Shown one piece after another: positions 8,073 through 17,783 of a stretch of 64,000 nucleotides of DNA. Source of the DNA: Aliihoeflea aestuarii (GTDB taxonomy: Bacteria; Pseudomonadota; Alphaproteobacteria; Rhizobiales; Rhizobiaceae); the NCBI RefSeq assembly GCF_024105665.1, contig NZ_JAAAMK010000001.1, positions 372,001-436,000 of the forward strand, written 5' to 3'. The position numbers and the translations under genes are program-made. The stretch's first letter is position 1, and every line of letters begins with the position of its first letter. The notes under the pieces are model-generated. The model did no database searches. It worked only from the letters and a program-made list of their open reading frames with translations, and had not been told where the DNA came from.

Positions 8073-9077
8073 TCAATCTTCCGCCAGTTCGAACTCCAGA
8101 TAGAGCGAGCGTTGAACCCACGACTGGTTGTCGTCCGACATCAGGGCGACGACCAGCGTACCGTCGTCTCGGCGGAACACGTCGAGCGCTTCCATATTGT
8201 CGATATTGTAGGTCATGCCGGCCTCGATCAACGTTTCGCCGTCGACAAGTGCATCAGGCCGAATTTCCCGCACGTCGATGCGGCGCAGGCGCATGGCCAC
8301 GCCCCGGACATAGGAAAAGCGTCGTTCCAGCAAAAGCAGATCGCCATCGGGAAGGAAAACGCCGTCGGTGACATCGAACTCGTCGGTGCGGCGGATCTTG
8401 AAGATGCCTTTTTGCGGGCCTTCGATGACGGCTGCAAAGATGTTGCCATCGGTATCGATCGACTTTTCCGTGACGACGACACGGGCTCCTTCGAGCGGAC
8501 CTTCGTCCCGCGCTTTGGCCACCGTCTCCATTCCGGCATTGTAGCGAAGTTCGTGGCGCGGAATGAGAAAGTCGAGCTCACGGATCGGCCCGCCCATGCC
8601 GTCCGGCTCGATGCGGTATTCCGAAACGCGCGCCTGCCGCTCGAAAGAGACGGTCGCGATGCCATTCGAAATCGACAGTCCCTCCGCATCAACGCGGTGC
8701 TTGTCGTCGATCACCCTGCCCGCCTCGTCGACCATCGCCTGCATTGTGAAGTCGGCAAGGCCGACGGGCGCGCCCTCTGCATTGCGCGCGACGCGTCCGG
8801 CAAACCAGTAGCCGTGATCGGCGACACCAAGAAATTGCTCGCCGGGTGTCAGGAAGCGGAAGGAAGACAACTGGCCGAATTCGCGCCGGTCGCCGGTCAT
8901 CGAAAATCCGCCGATAAACCTCAGCGGACCGTAATCCGCGTCGGTGCCGACAATGGCGAACGAATTGATCGGCGATGTCTCGATACCTATGGCGAAAGGT
9001 TGGTTGCCGGCGACGTTTGCAACGGCCGTCGAGACGATGAGGGCTGCCAGAGCGCTGCACCCAACGCCGCGTTTCAT
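8073..9077 (-). CDS. Secreted esterase-like activity of phytase family protein
   Basis: Exported protein of 334 residues; a signal peptide covers roughly residues 1-24 (MKRGVGC, hydrophobic [16 protein letters not shown]). The mature part looks like a beta-propeller of the Phytase-like family: repeated [71 protein letters not shown] and [21 protein letters not shown]. Its substrate is unknown. The start at 9077 is fixed by an ATGA overlap with the cobT stop (9074-9077), so it is translationally coupled to cobT and is the last gene of the cobS-cobT transcript. This position beside cobT recurs in rhizobia. Confidence 0.83.
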   Translation of the reverse strand: MKRGVGCSALAALIVSTAVANVAGNQPFAIGIETSPINSFAIVGTDADYGPLRFIGGFSMTGDRREFGQLSSFRFLTPGEQFLGVADHGYWFAGRVARNAEGAPVGLADFTMQAMVDEAGRVIDDKHRVDAEGLSISNGIATVSFERQARVSEYRIEPDGMGGPIRELDFLIPRHELRYNAGMETVAKARDEGPLEGARVVVTEKSIDTDGNIFAAVIEGPQKGIFKIRRTDEFDVTDGVFLPDGDLLLLERRFSYVRGVAMRLRRIDVREIRPDALVDGETLIEAGMTYNIDNMEALDVFRRDDGTLVVALMSDDNQSWVQRSLYLEFELAED

Positions 9078-10972
9078 CCAGCCCGGCGCAGTCCGGAACG
9101 GCGCGTGTCGCGCGCGTTCTCCTCTTCGAAGAGGCTGGCAAGCTGCTCCGTCATCGCGCCCGCCAGCTCTTCCGCATCGACGATCGTTACCGCGCGGCGA
9201 TAGTAGCGCGTGACGTCGTGGCCGATGCCGATCGCCAACAACTCCACCGGCGAGCGTGTCTCGATCAGGTCGATCGCGGCGCGGAGGTGCCGTTCGAGAT
9301 AGTTGCCCGGATTGACCGAGAGCGTCGAATCGTCGACCGGCGCGCCATCCGAAATCATCATCAGGATCTTGCGCTGCTCGGGCCGCGCGACCAGGCGCTG
9401 ATGCGCCCACAAAAGCGCCTCGCCGTCGATGTTCTCTTTGAGCAGGCCCTCGCGCATCATCAGCCCGAGATTGCGGCGCGCGCGCCGCCACGGCTCGTCG
9501 GCGGACTTGTAGATGATGTGACGCAGATCGTTCAGCCGGCCGGGCGCGGCGGGCTTGCCGCCTTTCAGCCACTTCTCGCGCGCCTGTCCGCCCTTCCATG
9601 CGCGCGTGGTGAAGCCGAGAATCTCGACCGACACGCCGCAACGCTCCAGCGTGCGGGCCAGAATGTCGGCGCAGGTCGCAGCGACCGTGATCGGACGGCC
9701 GCGCATGGAGCCGGAATTGTCGAGCACCAGCGTGACGACGGTATCGCGGAAATTGGTGTCGCGCTCGCGCTTGAACGAGAGCGGCTGCATGGGATCGATG
9801 ACGACGCGCACGAGGCGCGCTGGATCGAGATAGCCTTCCTCCAGATCGAATTCCCACGACCGGTTCTGCTGCGCCATCAGGCGGCGCTGGAGACGGTTTG
9901 CAAGCCGCCCGACGACGCCCTGCAAATTGGCAAGCTGCTTGTCGAGGAAGGCGCGCAGGCGCTCAAGCTCTTCCTCGTCGCACAGTTCGGCCGCACTCAC
10001 GGTCTCGTCGAATTCGCGCGTGAAGACCTTGTAGTCGATCTCCTTCGGCAGATTCGTGATGGATTCATTGTTGCGGCGGGTCTCGCCGGGCGTTTCGGCA
10101 TCGAGTTCGTCATCGTCCGCCATGTCGTCGGCCGACGCGTCGGTCGCCTCGGTCTCGCCGCCTTCCTGATCCTCGCTCGTTTCCTGCGACTGGTCAGCCT
10201 GGCTGTCGTCCGAGCCTGAATCATCCTCGCCGCCTTCGTCGGCTGCGTCCTCGCCCTGCGGCTGGTCGTCGTCCGAATCCTCGCTGTCGTCGGACTGCTC
10301 GTCCTCGGCAAGGTCTTCGGCCATGTCCATCGAGGCGAGCATGTCGCGCATAACGCGCGCAAAAGCCTGCTGGTCGCCGACATTGGTGGCCAGGCCGTCG
10401 AGCGTTTCGCCGGCCTTGTCCTCGATCCAGTCGCGCCACAGCGAAACAGCGCGCTCCGCGCTCGGAGGCGGCGCGCGTCCGGTCAGCCGCTCGCGCACCA
10501 TCAGCGCGACGGCTTCTTCCAGCGGAGCATCGGCCCGGTCGGCTACAGCGGCAAGGTTCGCCTTCGAATATTTGTCTTCGAGCATCGAGCCGATATTGTC
10601 GGCGACGCCCGCCATCGCCTTGGAGCCTATGGCTTCGACACGGGCCTGCTCCACCGCATCGAAGATCGCGCGCGCCTGTTTGCCCTGCGGAGCAAGGCGC
10701 GAATGGACGGAATTGTCGTGACAGGCGCGGCGCAGCGCCATCGAATCGCCCAGCCCCCGCGTGACCGCGATGTCGTTGGCGCTCGGCTTGCGCGGCAGAT
10801 CGGGAAGACGCGCGCGGCTGCCCGTTAGCGCCGGTTTCTCCTTGGAGAAAGAGACTTCCATTTCCGCATCGCCGGATATGGCGCGCACGCACAGCGACAC
10901 GGCACGCTTGAACGTGTCCGTCTCGACGCCCTTGCCCGTCTTCACCCTGGAATTGTCGCCCGGCCCGGCCAT
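9074..10972 (-). CDS. cobT: Aerobic cobaltochelatase subunit CobT
   Basis: Partner of CobS and CobN in ATP-driven insertion of cobalt into hydrogenobyrinic acid a,c-diamide (aerobic B12 synthesis), cytosolic. The 632 residues match the family. Order: an N-terminal CobT domain (about 1-210), a very acidic Asp/Glu/Ser linker (about 215-300, rich in DSEDSDDDQ-like runs), then a C-terminal von Willebrand A domain with the MIDAS motif [15 protein letters not shown] and a late [12 protein letters not shown]. The acidic linker is normal for CobT. cobS lies 7 nt upstream; the downstream phytase-like gene overlaps by 4 nt. Confidence 0.95.
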   Translation of the reverse strand: MAGPGDNSRVKTGKGVETDTFKRAVSLCVRAISGDAEMEVSFSKEKPALTGSRARLPDLPRKPSANDIAVTRGLGDSMALRRACHDNSVHSRLAPQGKQARAIFDAVEQARVEAIGSKAMAGVADNIGSMLEDKYSKANLAAVADRADAPLEEAVALMVRERLTGRAPPPSAERAVSLWRDWIEDKAGETLDGLATNVGDQQAFARVMRDMLASMDMAEDLAEDEQSDDSEDSDDDQPQGEDAADEGGEDDSGSDDSQADQSQETSEDQEGGETEATDASADDMADDDELDAETPGETRRNNESITNLPKEIDYKVFTREFDETVSAAELCDEEELERLRAFLDKQLANLQGVVGRLANRLQRRLMAQQNRSWEFDLEEGYLDPARLVRVVIDPMQPLSFKRERDTNFRDTVVTLVLDNSGSMRGRPITVAATCADILARTLERCGVSVEILGFTTRAWKGGQAREKWLKGGKPAAPGRLNDLRHIIYKSADEPWRRARRNLGLMMREGLLKENIDGEALLWAHQRLVARPEQRKILMMISDGAPVDDSTLSVNPGNYLERHLRAAIDLIETRSPVELLAIGIGHDVTRYYRRAVTIVDAEELAGAMTEQLASLFEEENARDTRRSGLRRAG

Positions 10973-10979
10973 TGCGATC

Positions 10980-11969
10980 CTATGCGAGAACGACGTTGGC
11001 GGCGCTTTCGGGCAGTTCCTTGCCGAAGGCGCGCTGGTAGAACTCGGCGACGACGCTGCGTTCGAGTTCGTCGCATTTGTTGAGGAAGGTCAGGCGGAAG
11101 GCGAAGCCGACATCCTTGAATATCTCGGCATTCTCCGCCCAGGTGATCACAGTGCGCGGGCTCATGACCGTTGACAGATCGCCGTTGATGAAGGCCGAGC
11201 GTGTCATGTCGGCGACGCGGACCATCTTGTTAACCGTGTCGCGGCCCTTTTCGTTGCGGAAATGCTTGGCCTTGGCGAGGACGATGTTCACCTCGTCGTC
11301 ATGCGGCAGATAGTTCAGCGTGGTGACGATCGACCAGCGGTCCATCTGCGCCTGATTGATCTGCTGCGTGCCGTGATAAAGGCCCGTCGTGTCGCCGAGA
11401 CCGACCGTGTTGGCGGTTGCGAAGATGCGGAAAGCCGGATGCGGGCGGATGACGCGGCTCTGGTCGAGCAGGGTCAGGCGGCCGGAGGACTCCAGCACGC
11501 GCTGGATGACGAACATCACGTCCGGGCGGCCGGCGTCGTATTCGTCGAAGACGAGCGCGACATTGTGCTGGTAGGCCCAGGGCAGGATGCCGTCCTTGAA
11601 CTCGGTGACCTGCATGCCCTCGCGCACGACGATCGCGTCCTTGCCGACGAGATCGATACGCGAGACGTGGCTGTCGAGATTGACGCGCACGCAGGGCCAG
11701 TTAAGCCGGGCGGCGACCTGTTCGATATGGGTCGACTTGCCGGTACCGTGATAGCCCGAAACCATCACGCGGCGATTGTAGGTGAAGCCGGCGAGGATCG
11801 CGAGCGTGGTCTGCTTGTCGAACAGATAGTCGGGATCGATATCTGGCACATGCGCATCGGCGCCCGAATAGGCGGGCACGACCATCTCGGACTCGAAACC
11901 GAAGGTCTTTGAGACCGAAACGGTCGTGTCGGGCAGGTTTGCGATGTCGCGGTCAACCTTGTTCATCAT
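10980..11969 (-). CDS. cobS: Aerobic cobaltochelatase subunit CobS (AAA+ ATPase)
   Basis: AAA+ motor of the CobNST cobalt chelatase. The 329-residue protein has Walker [10 protein letters not shown] (about residues 72-80), Walker [17 protein letters not shown], a sensor segment [33 protein letters not shown] and a conserved N terminus ending [21 protein letters not shown]. The first ATG (11969) is followed directly by a second possible ATG. It precedes cobT by 7 nt in an operon. cobN and the rest of the B12 pathway are not in this window, as is usual for this split arrangement. Confidence 0.96.
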   Translation of the reverse strand: MMNKVDRDIANLPDTTVSVSKTFGFESEMVVPAYSGADAHVPDIDPDYLFDKQTTLAILAGFTYNRRVMVSGYHGTGKSTHIEQVAARLNWPCVRVNLDSHVSRIDLVGKDAIVVREGMQVTEFKDGILPWAYQHNVALVFDEYDAGRPDVMFVIQRVLESSGRLTLLDQSRVIRPHPAFRIFATANTVGLGDTTGLYHGTQQINQAQMDRWSIVTTLNYLPHDDEVNIVLAKAKHFRNEKGRDTVNKMVRVADMTRSAFINGDLSTVMSPRTVITWAENAEIFKDVGFAFRLTFLNKCDELERSVVAEFYQRAFGKELPESAANVVLA

Positions 11970-12036
11970 GTCTCCACATACGGCGGGATTCCGCCGCTCG
12001 TCTCTCTTCAGGCCATCCGTTTAGCAGACGGCGCAA

Positions 12037-12657
12037 TCAACACAAACCCGCTTGCTTGAGCATCCGGTATGCCTGGATGACATCGCGGAACCGGTCCTCG
12101 GAGGCACGATCGCCGCCATTGGCGTCGGGGTGATGCTTCTTCACCAGTTCCTTATAGCGCTGCTTGATCTGGCTGCCAGTCGCGGAGAGCTCCAGGCCCA
12201 AGGTTTCCATGGCCTTGGCCTCAAGCGATTTCAGCTTGCGCTGGCGGGGGCGGTCATTGGGATCGACGCCGTCATTGAACATACCGTAGGGATCACGCAG
12301 GCGCTGATAGTATCCGGCCCTGCCCGAGCGCTTCTGGGCGAAATCCGGCGATGCCTGCGCGCCTTTGCTGGCCCCCATCTTCCATGTCGGCCTATGCCCC
12401 GTCAGCGCCTCCTTTTGGAAGCGGGCGATGTCGCTGTCGGGCACACCGGAGAAGTAATTGAAACCCTTGTTATATTCGCGCACATGGTCGAAGCAGAATT
12501 TGAAGTACTGGCCTTCCGCCATACGGCCGACAGGCGCACGGTGCGTGCCGGCCTGCTCGCAGCCGTCCCATTGGCATACGGGCTCGCTTGCCGCGCGCTC
12601 GGCTTCGGGCGAACGGCGAACCTTGATCTTCTCGAAGTATTTCGAATAGGCGTTCAT
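12037..12657 (-). CDS. J-domain (DnaJ-like) molecular chaperone family protein
   Basis: A 206-residue cytosolic protein with a C-terminal J domain. The J domain occupies about residues 147-206 and contains the essential HPD motif in LVKKHHPDANGGDRASEDRFRDVIQAYRML. The N-terminal part carries a Cys pair (CQWDGCEQAG) and FKFCFDHVREYNKGFNYFSG, a region conserved in the alphaproteobacterial genes found upstream of cobS and perhaps a metal site. As J proteins recruit Hsp70, it likely serves DnaK on a specific client; the client is unknown. It is 67 nt upstream of cobS on the same strand and diverges from bolA. Confidence 0.85.
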   Translation of the reverse strand: MNAYSKYFEKIKVRRSPEAERAASEPVCQWDGCEQAGTHRAPVGRMAEGQYFKFCFDHVREYNKGFNYFSGVPDSDIARFQKEALTGHRPTWKMGASKGAQASPDFAQKRSGRAGYYQRLRDPYGMFNDGVDPNDRPRQRKLKSLEAKAMETLGLELSATGSQIKQRYKELVKKHHPDANGGDRASEDRFRDVIQAYRMLKQAGLC

Positions 12658-12791
12658 GAGGACTCGTGATCGTCGAACCGCGAATTATGGATGCTTCGGC
12701 GCGCGAAACAAGAATTGACTTTCGGCCGTCTATGCACGTCATACCGGCAAATCAGCTACAAGCGGCAACGCGCCGCAGACAGGAGCTTCCC

Positions 12792-13097
12792 ATGACGACG
12801 ATCCAGACCGCCATCGAAACGAAACTCACAGAGCGTTTTCGTCCCGAACGGCTCATCGTCATCAATGAAAGCCACCTTCATGCCGGCCACCATCACCAGC
12901 ATTCGGGCCATCATGAGGCTTTCGACGGTGCGGGCGAGACACATTTTCGCGTCCGTATCGTCTCGCCCGCCTTTGCCGGCATGAGCCGGATCGAGCGACA
13001 CCGCGCCGTCAACGAAGCGCTCGCCGCTGAACTCAAGACCGATGTGCACGCGCTCGCCGTCGAACCGGCTGCACCCGGCGAAGCGACCCGCTGGTAA
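12792..13097 (+). CDS. BolA family protein
   Basis: Small (101 residues) BolA-type protein. The family core is complete: LIVINESHLHAGH, then a short histidine-rich stretch HHQHSGHHE, then THFRVRIVSPAFAGMSRIERHRAVNEALAAEL. BolA proteins bind monothiol glutaredoxins and an iron-sulfur cluster through the conserved histidine in the RIERHR helix, linking iron or redox state to gene expression. The frame is open from 12666, but the AGGAG at 12781-12785 sets the ATG at 12792 with correct spacing. It diverges from the J-domain gene and converges on aroB with a 3-nt gap. Confidence 0.92.
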   Translation: MTTIQTAIETKLTERFRPERLIVINESHLHAGHHHQHSGHHEAFDGAGETHFRVRIVSPAFAGMSRIERHRAVNEALAAELKTDVHALAVEPAAPGEATRW

Positions 13098-13100
13098 AGG

Positions 13101-14210
13101 TCAGCCCGGCAAGTTCTCCATCAAGAAGGCGAGGACTTCGTCCGGCGATACGTCTTTCGCAATGAAAGAGCGACCGATGCCGCGCGTGAGAATGAAGGTC
13201 AGCGTACCGCGCTTCACCTTCTTGTCCTGCGTAATATAGGTCAAAAGCGCCTCCGCGCCAGGAAGGTCACCCGGAATATCCGCCATCGCCGTCGGCAGTC
13301 CGACGGCTTTCAGGTGCCGTTCGACGCGATCCACCTCGCCCGGATCGATCAGGCCGAGCCGCGCGGAAAAGCGATGCGCCAGCACCATGCCGATCGCGAC
13401 CGCCTCGCCATGGACGAGGCGGGTGCTGTCGTAGCCGGTCGCGCCTTCGAGCGCATGGCCGAATGTGTGGCCGAGATTCAGCAACGCGCGGTCACCGGTT
13501 TCGCGTTCGTCCCGCGCGACGACGGCCGCTTTCGCCTCGCAGGAACGGCGGATCGCCTCGACGCGCTCCGCGCTGCCGGCAAAGATCGCAGGCCAGTTCG
13601 TCTCAAGCCATGCGAAGAAATCCGGCTGGTCGATCAACCCGTATTTCGCGACTTCGGCATAGCCTGCCCTAAACTCGCGCGGCGAAAGCGTGTCGAGGGC
13701 GGCGGTGTCGGCGAGAACGAGCGCCGGTTGCTGGAAAACGCCGACGAGGTTCTTGCCGCGCCGCGTGTTGATACCCGTCTTGCCGCCCACCGACGAATCG
13801 ACCTGCGCGAGCAACGAGGTCGGCAATTGGACGAATTCCATGCCGCGCCGAACGATTCCGGCGGCAAAGCCCGCCAGATCGCCGATGACACCGCCGCCGA
13901 GCGCGGCCACGCAATCGTTGCGCTCGAAGCGGCCTGCAAGGATGAAATCGACGACCTCCTCCAGCCGGTCAAAACGCTTCGTCGCCTCGCCGGCCGGCAG
14001 GATGAGCGCCTCGTGCGCGATTCCGGCAGCATCGAGCGATGCGGTCAGCCGCGGCAGATGATGCTCGGCCACGTTTTCATCGGTGACGATCGCGACACGG
14101 GCACCCGGCAGCCGGTCGGCGATTGCCTTGCCGGCGGCATCGAGCGCGCCCGGTTCGATCAAAATCGGATAACTGCGCGAGCCAAGTTCGACATCGACAC
14201 GGGCTTTCAA
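13101..14210 (-). CDS. aroB: 3-dehydroquinate synthase
   Basis: Second step of the shikimate pathway: DAHP to 3-dehydroquinate, NAD+ and divalent-metal dependent, cytosolic. The 369 residues contain the NAD-binding [16 protein letters not shown], the phosphate/metal region [40 protein letters not shown], and the metal-ligand block [12 protein letters not shown], followed by [11 protein letters not shown]. It overlaps the stop of aroK by 4 nt (14207-14210, ATGA), giving the conserved aroK-aroB operon. Confidence 0.97.
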   Translation of the reverse strand: MKARVDVELGSRSYPILIEPGALDAAGKAIADRLPGARVAIVTDENVAEHHLPRLTASLDAAGIAHEALILPAGEATKRFDRLEEVVDFILAGRFERNDCVAALGGGVIGDLAGFAAGIVRRGMEFVQLPTSLLAQVDSSVGGKTGINTRRGKNLVGVFQQPALVLADTAALDTLSPREFRAGYAEVAKYGLIDQPDFFAWLETNWPAIFAGSAERVEAIRRSCEAKAAVVARDERETGDRALLNLGHTFGHALEGATGYDSTRLVHGEAVAIGMVLAHRFSARLGLIDPGEVDRVERHLKAVGLPTAMADIPGDLPGAEALLTYITQDKKVKRGTLTFILTRGIGRSFIAKDVSPDEVLAFLMENLPG

Positions 14211-14800
14211 TGGATTTCATCCTTTTCGTTCTCGGCAAGGATCGTCTGCTCGATGGCGTCGATGATCTCGCCGGCGATGACGGCATGGCGCGCATCGCGA
14301 CTGACGATGGCGATATCGGCTTCGGCATAGATCGGATAGCGGTCCGCGATCAGCTTGCGCATGACGGCACGCGGATCGGCCGCCTTGAGCAACGGGCGAT
14401 TTGACCGGCGGGAGACACGTTCCATCAGCGTGTCGAGATCGGCATTCAACCAAACCGACACGGCATGTGCACGGATGACCGCGCGCGTGTCGGCATTCAT
14501 ATATGCCCCTCCCCCCGTCGCGATGACGGCAGGCGAACCCGTTACGAGCCGGGTGACGACGCGTTGCTCCAACGCGCGAAACTCGGTTTCGCCATAAGCC
14601 TCGAACAGTTCGGGAACGCTCATGCGCGACACGGACTCGATCTCGTGGTCGCTGTCGGCGAAAGGCATGTCGAGAAGTTGCGCAAGGCGCCGACCGACCG
14701 ATGTCTTGCCTGCCCCCATGAGGCCGACCAGAACGATCGGTCTTTTCCCTATGCGGGCACGCACGCGCTCCACCTGATCCGTCATCGCCTTCGCGTCCAT
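14207..14800 (-). CDS. aroK: Shikimate kinase
   Basis: Phosphorylates shikimate at the 3-hydroxyl in aromatic amino acid synthesis. The Walker A motif GLMGAGKT is at residues 26-33 of the 197-residue protein, followed by [21 protein letters not shown] with the shikimate-binding aspartate, FRALEQRV and [10 protein letters not shown] with the conserved GGG, and the lid-region arginine segment. The start at 14800 is preceded by a strong GAGAGGAAGGGG ribosome site; an upstream ATG at 14848 lacks one. It is coupled to aroB through ATGA. Confidence 0.95.
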   Translation of the reverse strand: MDAKAMTDQVERVRARIGKRPIVLVGLMGAGKTSVGRRLAQLLDMPFADSDHEIESVSRMSVPELFEAYGETEFRALEQRVVTRLVTGSPAVIATGGGAYMNADTRAVIRAHAVSVWLNADLDTLMERVSRRSNRPLLKAADPRAVMRKLIADRYPIYAEADIAIVSRDARHAVIAGEIIDAIEQTILAENEKDEIH

Positions 14801-14932
14801 GCCCCGCCCCTTCCTCTCGGGTATCGACAGGAACGCGCTGGACGTCAAGCGCCGCGATCGAGACTAAGCTTGCGCTCGGCTGGAGGCCGTCCCATAAAGG
14901 AACAGGCAACGCAGCGGACTATTGGGAGACCG

Positions 14933-15082
14933 ATGCCGACACTTTTCCGGTTTCTGATGACGCTCTTGATTCTGGCCGGGATCGGCTACGGCGCAATGTA
15001 TGCGCTCGTCATGTTCGTCGAGCCGAATCGCGGCGAAATGACCGTTCGCATCCCAGCGGAAAGGCTACAGCCTCCGCGTTGA
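14933..15082 (+). CDS. Small single-pass membrane protein
   Basis: A 49-residue protein starting MPTLFRFLMTLLILAGIGYG, with one membrane helix over about residues 5-30 and a short polar tail MTVRIPAERLQPPR. The GGGAG six bases before the ATG at 14933 supports the start. It diverges from aroK (132 nt apart). I recall similar short proteins beside aroK in rhizobia, but I know no function. The composition fits a genuine bacterial small membrane protein rather than a chance frame. Confidence 0.6.
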   Translation: MPTLFRFLMTLLILAGIGYGAMYALVMFVEPNRGEMTVRIPAERLQPPR

Positions 15083-15093
15083 TCGCCTTGGCG

Positions 15094-15288
15094 TCAGGCC
15101 CAGATGCCGAGCACGTTGACGATGATCAGGCCGGCTATCAGCCCGGCCAGGATCATCAATGCGAGACGGAAATAGCCGAACGGGCCGTAATTGGGTCCGG
15201 GCGGCAAGGGATCGGAATTGTCTTCATGGTGGCCGCCCATGGCAACGCGGGCTGCGCGTTCGAGGTTCGTCATGTGAGCGACCATCAT
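15094..15288 (-). CDS. Small C-terminally anchored membrane protein under EcfG promoter
   Basis: A 64-residue protein: polar N terminus MMVAHMTNLERAARVAMGGHHEDNSDPLPPGPNYGPFGYF and a C-terminal membrane helix LALMILAGLIAGLIIVNVLGIWA. The ATG at 15288 has GAGGAG seven bases upstream; the frame is open to 15315 without a better start. An exact EcfG promoter (15319-15344) ends 30 nt before the start, so I infer induction by general stress. It belongs to no family I recognise. It converges on the small gene at 14933 with an 11-nt gap. Confidence 0.62.
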   Translation of the reverse strand: MMVAHMTNLERAARVAMGGHHEDNSDPLPPGPNYGPFGYFRLALMILAGLIAGLIIVNVLGIWA

Positions 15289-15318
15289 CCCATCTCCTCG
15301 CCTATACGATGGCAATAG

Positions 15319-15344
15319 AACGGCGACGAGGCTTTTTCGGTTCC
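15319..15344 (-). promoter_or_regulatory. EcfG-type promoter of the small membrane protein gene
   Basis: On the minus strand GGAAC (15344-15340), 17-nt spacer, CGTT (15322-15319). This is an exact match to the alphaproteobacterial EcfG/RpoE2 consensus, 30 nt before the start codon at 15288. Confidence 0.75.
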
Positions 15345-15510
15345 CTTTCGAAAAATCAAAAAAGAATGAACGTAGCGGAACCCGACGCGAGTTCGTGGAT
15401 TATCGGTCAGGTGAAGCGGCCCGACGCCGACCCCTCCAATCGCCCCCCACGCGAAGGGTGCTTCACTTCAGGATGAAGCGTGGATCCCCCGAACACCTTC
15501 TCCAATCTGA

Positions 15511-15541
15511 AAAGCCGGCCCAAGTGGCCGGCTTTCTTTTT
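15511..15541. terminator. Bidirectional rho-independent terminator
   Basis: Stem AAAGCCGGCC/GGCCGGCTTT-like with a five-base loop (7 GC pairs plus flanking A-T pairs; 15511-15520 and 15526-15535), followed on the plus strand by TTTCTTTTT and on the minus strand by a run of four T. On the minus strand it lies 25 nt after the stop of the HWE kinase gene. On the plus strand it would end a transcript from 15.35-15.5 kb, where only a tiny frame or an RNA could be encoded. Confidence 0.75.
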
Positions 15542-15566
15542 GGGCAGTCGAAAAATTCCGCCGCGA

Positions 15567-16553
15567 TCAAAGTTCGAAATTGTCTTCGGGGATGCTCAGC
15601 CGATAATCCAGATACCCGTCCGCGAAGCTAAGCGTCGCCTCCCCTTCCAGCGACGCGGGCACGACGCGTTCCAGCGCGATGCTGCCGAATCTCCTGTCGC
15701 CGATTTCGCTGTCGGCAACGCGCGTGTTTTCGTGCCAGTTCAAAATGACGACACGCTTCTTGTCTTCATTTTCTTCCAGTATGGCGGACAGGCTGACATA
15801 GCCGTTGGGACGCGACAGCGCGCCGTGGCTCATGGAATTGATGACAAGCTCGTGCAGTGCGAGGCCGATATGCAGGGCGGCGTTGGGATTGAGATAGGGA
15901 TCGACGCCCTTCAGGCGGATCGAGAATTCGGGATCCTCGCAGTAGCGGCTGACCTGCCCGGCGACCAGTTCGCTCAGCATCGCCCCGCGCCAATTGGACG
16001 AGGTCACGAGATCCTGAGAGGAAGCCAGCGACTGAATACGCCCGCGAAATCGCGCGAGGAAGACGTCAATCGACCCGGAATAGCGGCCGGTCTGTGTGGC
16101 GATGCTCTGTATGATCGCCAAAAGATTCTTGGAACGATGGCTGACTTCGCGCAGCAGAGTACGCAATGTCTGCTCACGATGCTTCTGGTTGGTGATATCC
16201 ACGATCGTCGACAGAACGCCTTGCACATCGCCTGCGGGATCGCGGCGGATGTCCACCCAGATCGAGAACCACCGACCGCCATCGCCGGACCCGTACCGCA
16301 ATTCGTACTTGTCAGATTGACCGGTTTCCAGCACCTGACGCTTGATGGCAATCGACGCTTGCGCATCGGCCTCCCCAAGGAAATCTTCATCGGAACTGCC
16401 GGCGACCGCTCCCCCCTGCCACGACGAAGGCAGATTCTGCGTCCAAAGTACTTTCAGGTTTCGATCCTGAGCGATGACCGCCACACCGGCATTTTTCAAC
16501 GCGGTAGCGAGAACGCGCTCCTCGTCGATCATGTCAGCGGTCTCAAAGCTCAC
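15567..16553 (-). CDS. PAS-containing HWE-family sensor histidine kinase
   Basis: Soluble sensor kinase of 328 residues, likely to phosphorylate PhyR. Order: a PAS-like sensor (about residues 15-122, ending GVLSTIVDITNQKHREQTL), the HWE dimerisation/phosphoacceptor region LLREVSHRSKNLLAIIQSIA with His139, and an HWE catalytic domain with N-box HELVINSMSHGAL (residues 234-246) and the defining W-H-E at 273-275. There are no membrane segments, so it senses a cytosolic signal. It lies downstream of DUF1328 (72-nt gap) and near phyR, the classic position of PhyK-type kinases. It may be read from the DUF1328 promoter, since I see no EcfG motif of its own. Confidence 0.88.
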   Translation of the reverse strand: MSFETADMIDEERVLATALKNAGVAVIAQDRNLKVLWTQNLPSSWQGGAVAGSSDEDFLGEADAQASIAIKRQVLETGQSDKYELRYGSGDGGRWFSIWVDIRRDPAGDVQGVLSTIVDITNQKHREQTLRTLLREVSHRSKNLLAIIQSIATQTGRYSGSIDVFLARFRGRIQSLASSQDLVTSSNWRGAMLSELVAGQVSRYCEDPEFSIRLKGVDPYLNPNAALHIGLALHELVINSMSHGALSRPNGYVSLSAILEENEDKKRVVILNWHENTRVADSEIGDRRFGSIALERVVPASLEGEATLSFADGYLDYRLSIPEDNFEL

Positions 16554-16625
16554 GCCAGGATGCCCCCAATTACCATTCCGCAGGCAGCCGCAGCCGCATA
16601 TCTGCGCGCCTGACCCAGATCACAA

Positions 16626-16793
16626 TCAATTCGTGCGCCTCATGAAGCCGGCGACCAGAGAAACGCCAAGGAGCACCAGAAAGATGAAGAACAATATCTG
16701 TGCGATACCAGCCGACGCGCCGGCGACGCCGCCGAAACCCAAGCCACCGGCAATGAGCGCGACCACAAGAAATACGAGTGCCCAGCGAAGCAT
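16626..16793 (-). CDS. DUF1328 (YtjA-like) small membrane protein
   Basis: A 55-residue hydrophobic protein, [22 protein letters not shown] followed by [22 protein letters not shown]: two membrane helices joined by a glycine-alanine turn, the DUF1328 pattern. The ATG at 16793 has AGGGAG at good spacing. An exact EcfG promoter (16834-16859) lies 40 nt upstream. DUF1328 proteins are common stress-induced small proteins with no known biochemical role. It is transcribed towards the HWE kinase and may carry that gene on its transcript. Confidence 0.85.
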   Translation of the reverse strand: MLRWALVFLVVALIAGGLGFGGVAGASAGIAQILFFIFLVLLGVSLVAGFMRRTN

Positions 16794-16833
16794 CTGAAAT
16801 CTCCCTTGATGGCCCGCCGCCATTGAAGCACTA

Positions 16834-16859
16834 AACGCGCCGTCGAGTGCGGTTGTTCC
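16834..16859 (-). promoter_or_regulatory. EcfG-type promoter of DUF1328 (and possibly the HWE kinase)
   Basis: Minus strand GGAAC (16859-16855), 17-nt spacer, CGTT (16837-16834): exact consensus. It sits 40 nt before the DUF1328 start. Confidence 0.8.
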
Positions 16860-16897
16860 CACTCGACGGCCTGCCAATGTGCGGCGGGCGACAACGA

Positions 16898-17692
16898 TCA
16901 GGCGGCAGCCTGCGACTGGCGGTCGAAGAACAGTGCCTGGCTGATCAGCGCCTTGACCATGTCAGGGTTGAAAGGCTTCGTCACGAGAAAAGCCGGCTCC
17001 GGCCGCTCGCCCGTCAAAAGGCGCTCGGGGAAGGCGGTGATGAAGATGACAGGGACGGTCGCCGACGCAAGAATCTCGTTGACCGCGTCGATACCCGAAC
17101 TGCCATCGGCAAGCTGAATGTCGGCCAGCACCATCTTCGCGTTACTGGTCTTGAACAGCGCCGTCGCTTCCTTGTGGGTGCGCGCGGTGCCGACGACGCG
17201 GTGCCCGAGGCTCTCGACCATCTGCTCGATATCCATGGCGATCAGCGGTTCGTCCTCGATGATCAGAATATCCGTCGCGACCTGACGGGAGATGTCGTTG
17301 CTCGCCTGGCCGAGAAGCTGCGTGAACTCGTCCTGTCCGACATCGAGAATTTCAGCGGCCTCGCGCTCGCCGAACCCCTCGACGGCAACCAGAAGGAACG
17401 CCTGGCGGGGCAAGGGCGCGAGCGACGACAGATTGGCCACCGCCCGGCTTTCCCACGGATTGGCCGGCGCTTCTTCGGGAACGCGCACGGCGATCGAGGA
17501 AAACAGCTTGGTGAATATCTGATACAGGCCGATCCGGTCGGTCGAAGCGGCGGGGAAAACGGCTGGATCGGCAATGATTGCTTCCAGCGTGGCGGCGACG
17601 AGCGCATCGCCACTCGTTTGCGAGCCGGATACGGCACGCGCAAAACGGCGCAGGAACGGCAAATGCGGCGCAATCCTTGCGGATAAACTCAT
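16898..17692 (-). CDS. phyR: General stress response anti-anti-sigma regulator PhyR
   Basis: Response regulator of 264 residues with the unusual PhyR order: an N-terminal ECF sigma-like domain without DNA-binding function (about 1-135, ending [22 protein letters not shown]) and a C-terminal receiver (about 140-258). The receiver has the acidic pair IIEDEP, phosphoacceptor Asp191 ([13 protein letters not shown]), a threonine in FITAFPE and Lys239 in VTKPF. When phosphorylated, PhyR sequesters NepR and frees EcfG. The gene diverges from nepR-ecfG and has its own exact EcfG promoter (17751-17775), 58 nt upstream, so the circuit feeds back positively. Confidence 0.96.
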   Translation of the reverse strand: MSLSARIAPHLPFLRRFARAVSGSQTSGDALVAATLEAIIADPAVFPAASTDRIGLYQIFTKLFSSIAVRVPEEAPANPWESRAVANLSSLAPLPRQAFLLVAVEGFGEREAAEILDVGQDEFTQLLGQASNDISRQVATDILIIEDEPLIAMDIEQMVESLGHRVVGTARTHKEATALFKTSNAKMVLADIQLADGSSGIDAVNEILASATVPVIFITAFPERLLTGERPEPAFLVTKPFNPDMVKALISQALFFDRQSQAAA

Positions 17693-17750
17693 ATTGGAAC
17701 GTCTCCCTCAAGACATAAAGGCGGGTAATGCGGATCAGTAGCGCCCCTCA

Positions 17751-17775
17751 AACGGCGTCGCAGCAAAAAAGTTCC
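17751..17775 (-). promoter_or_regulatory. EcfG-type promoter of phyR
   Basis: Minus strand GGAAC (17775-17771), 16-nt spacer, CGTT (17754-17751): exact consensus, 58 nt before the phyR start. Its -35 element is only 8 bases from that of the divergent nepR promoter. Confidence 0.88.
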
Positions 17776-17783
17776 AGCGGCAC

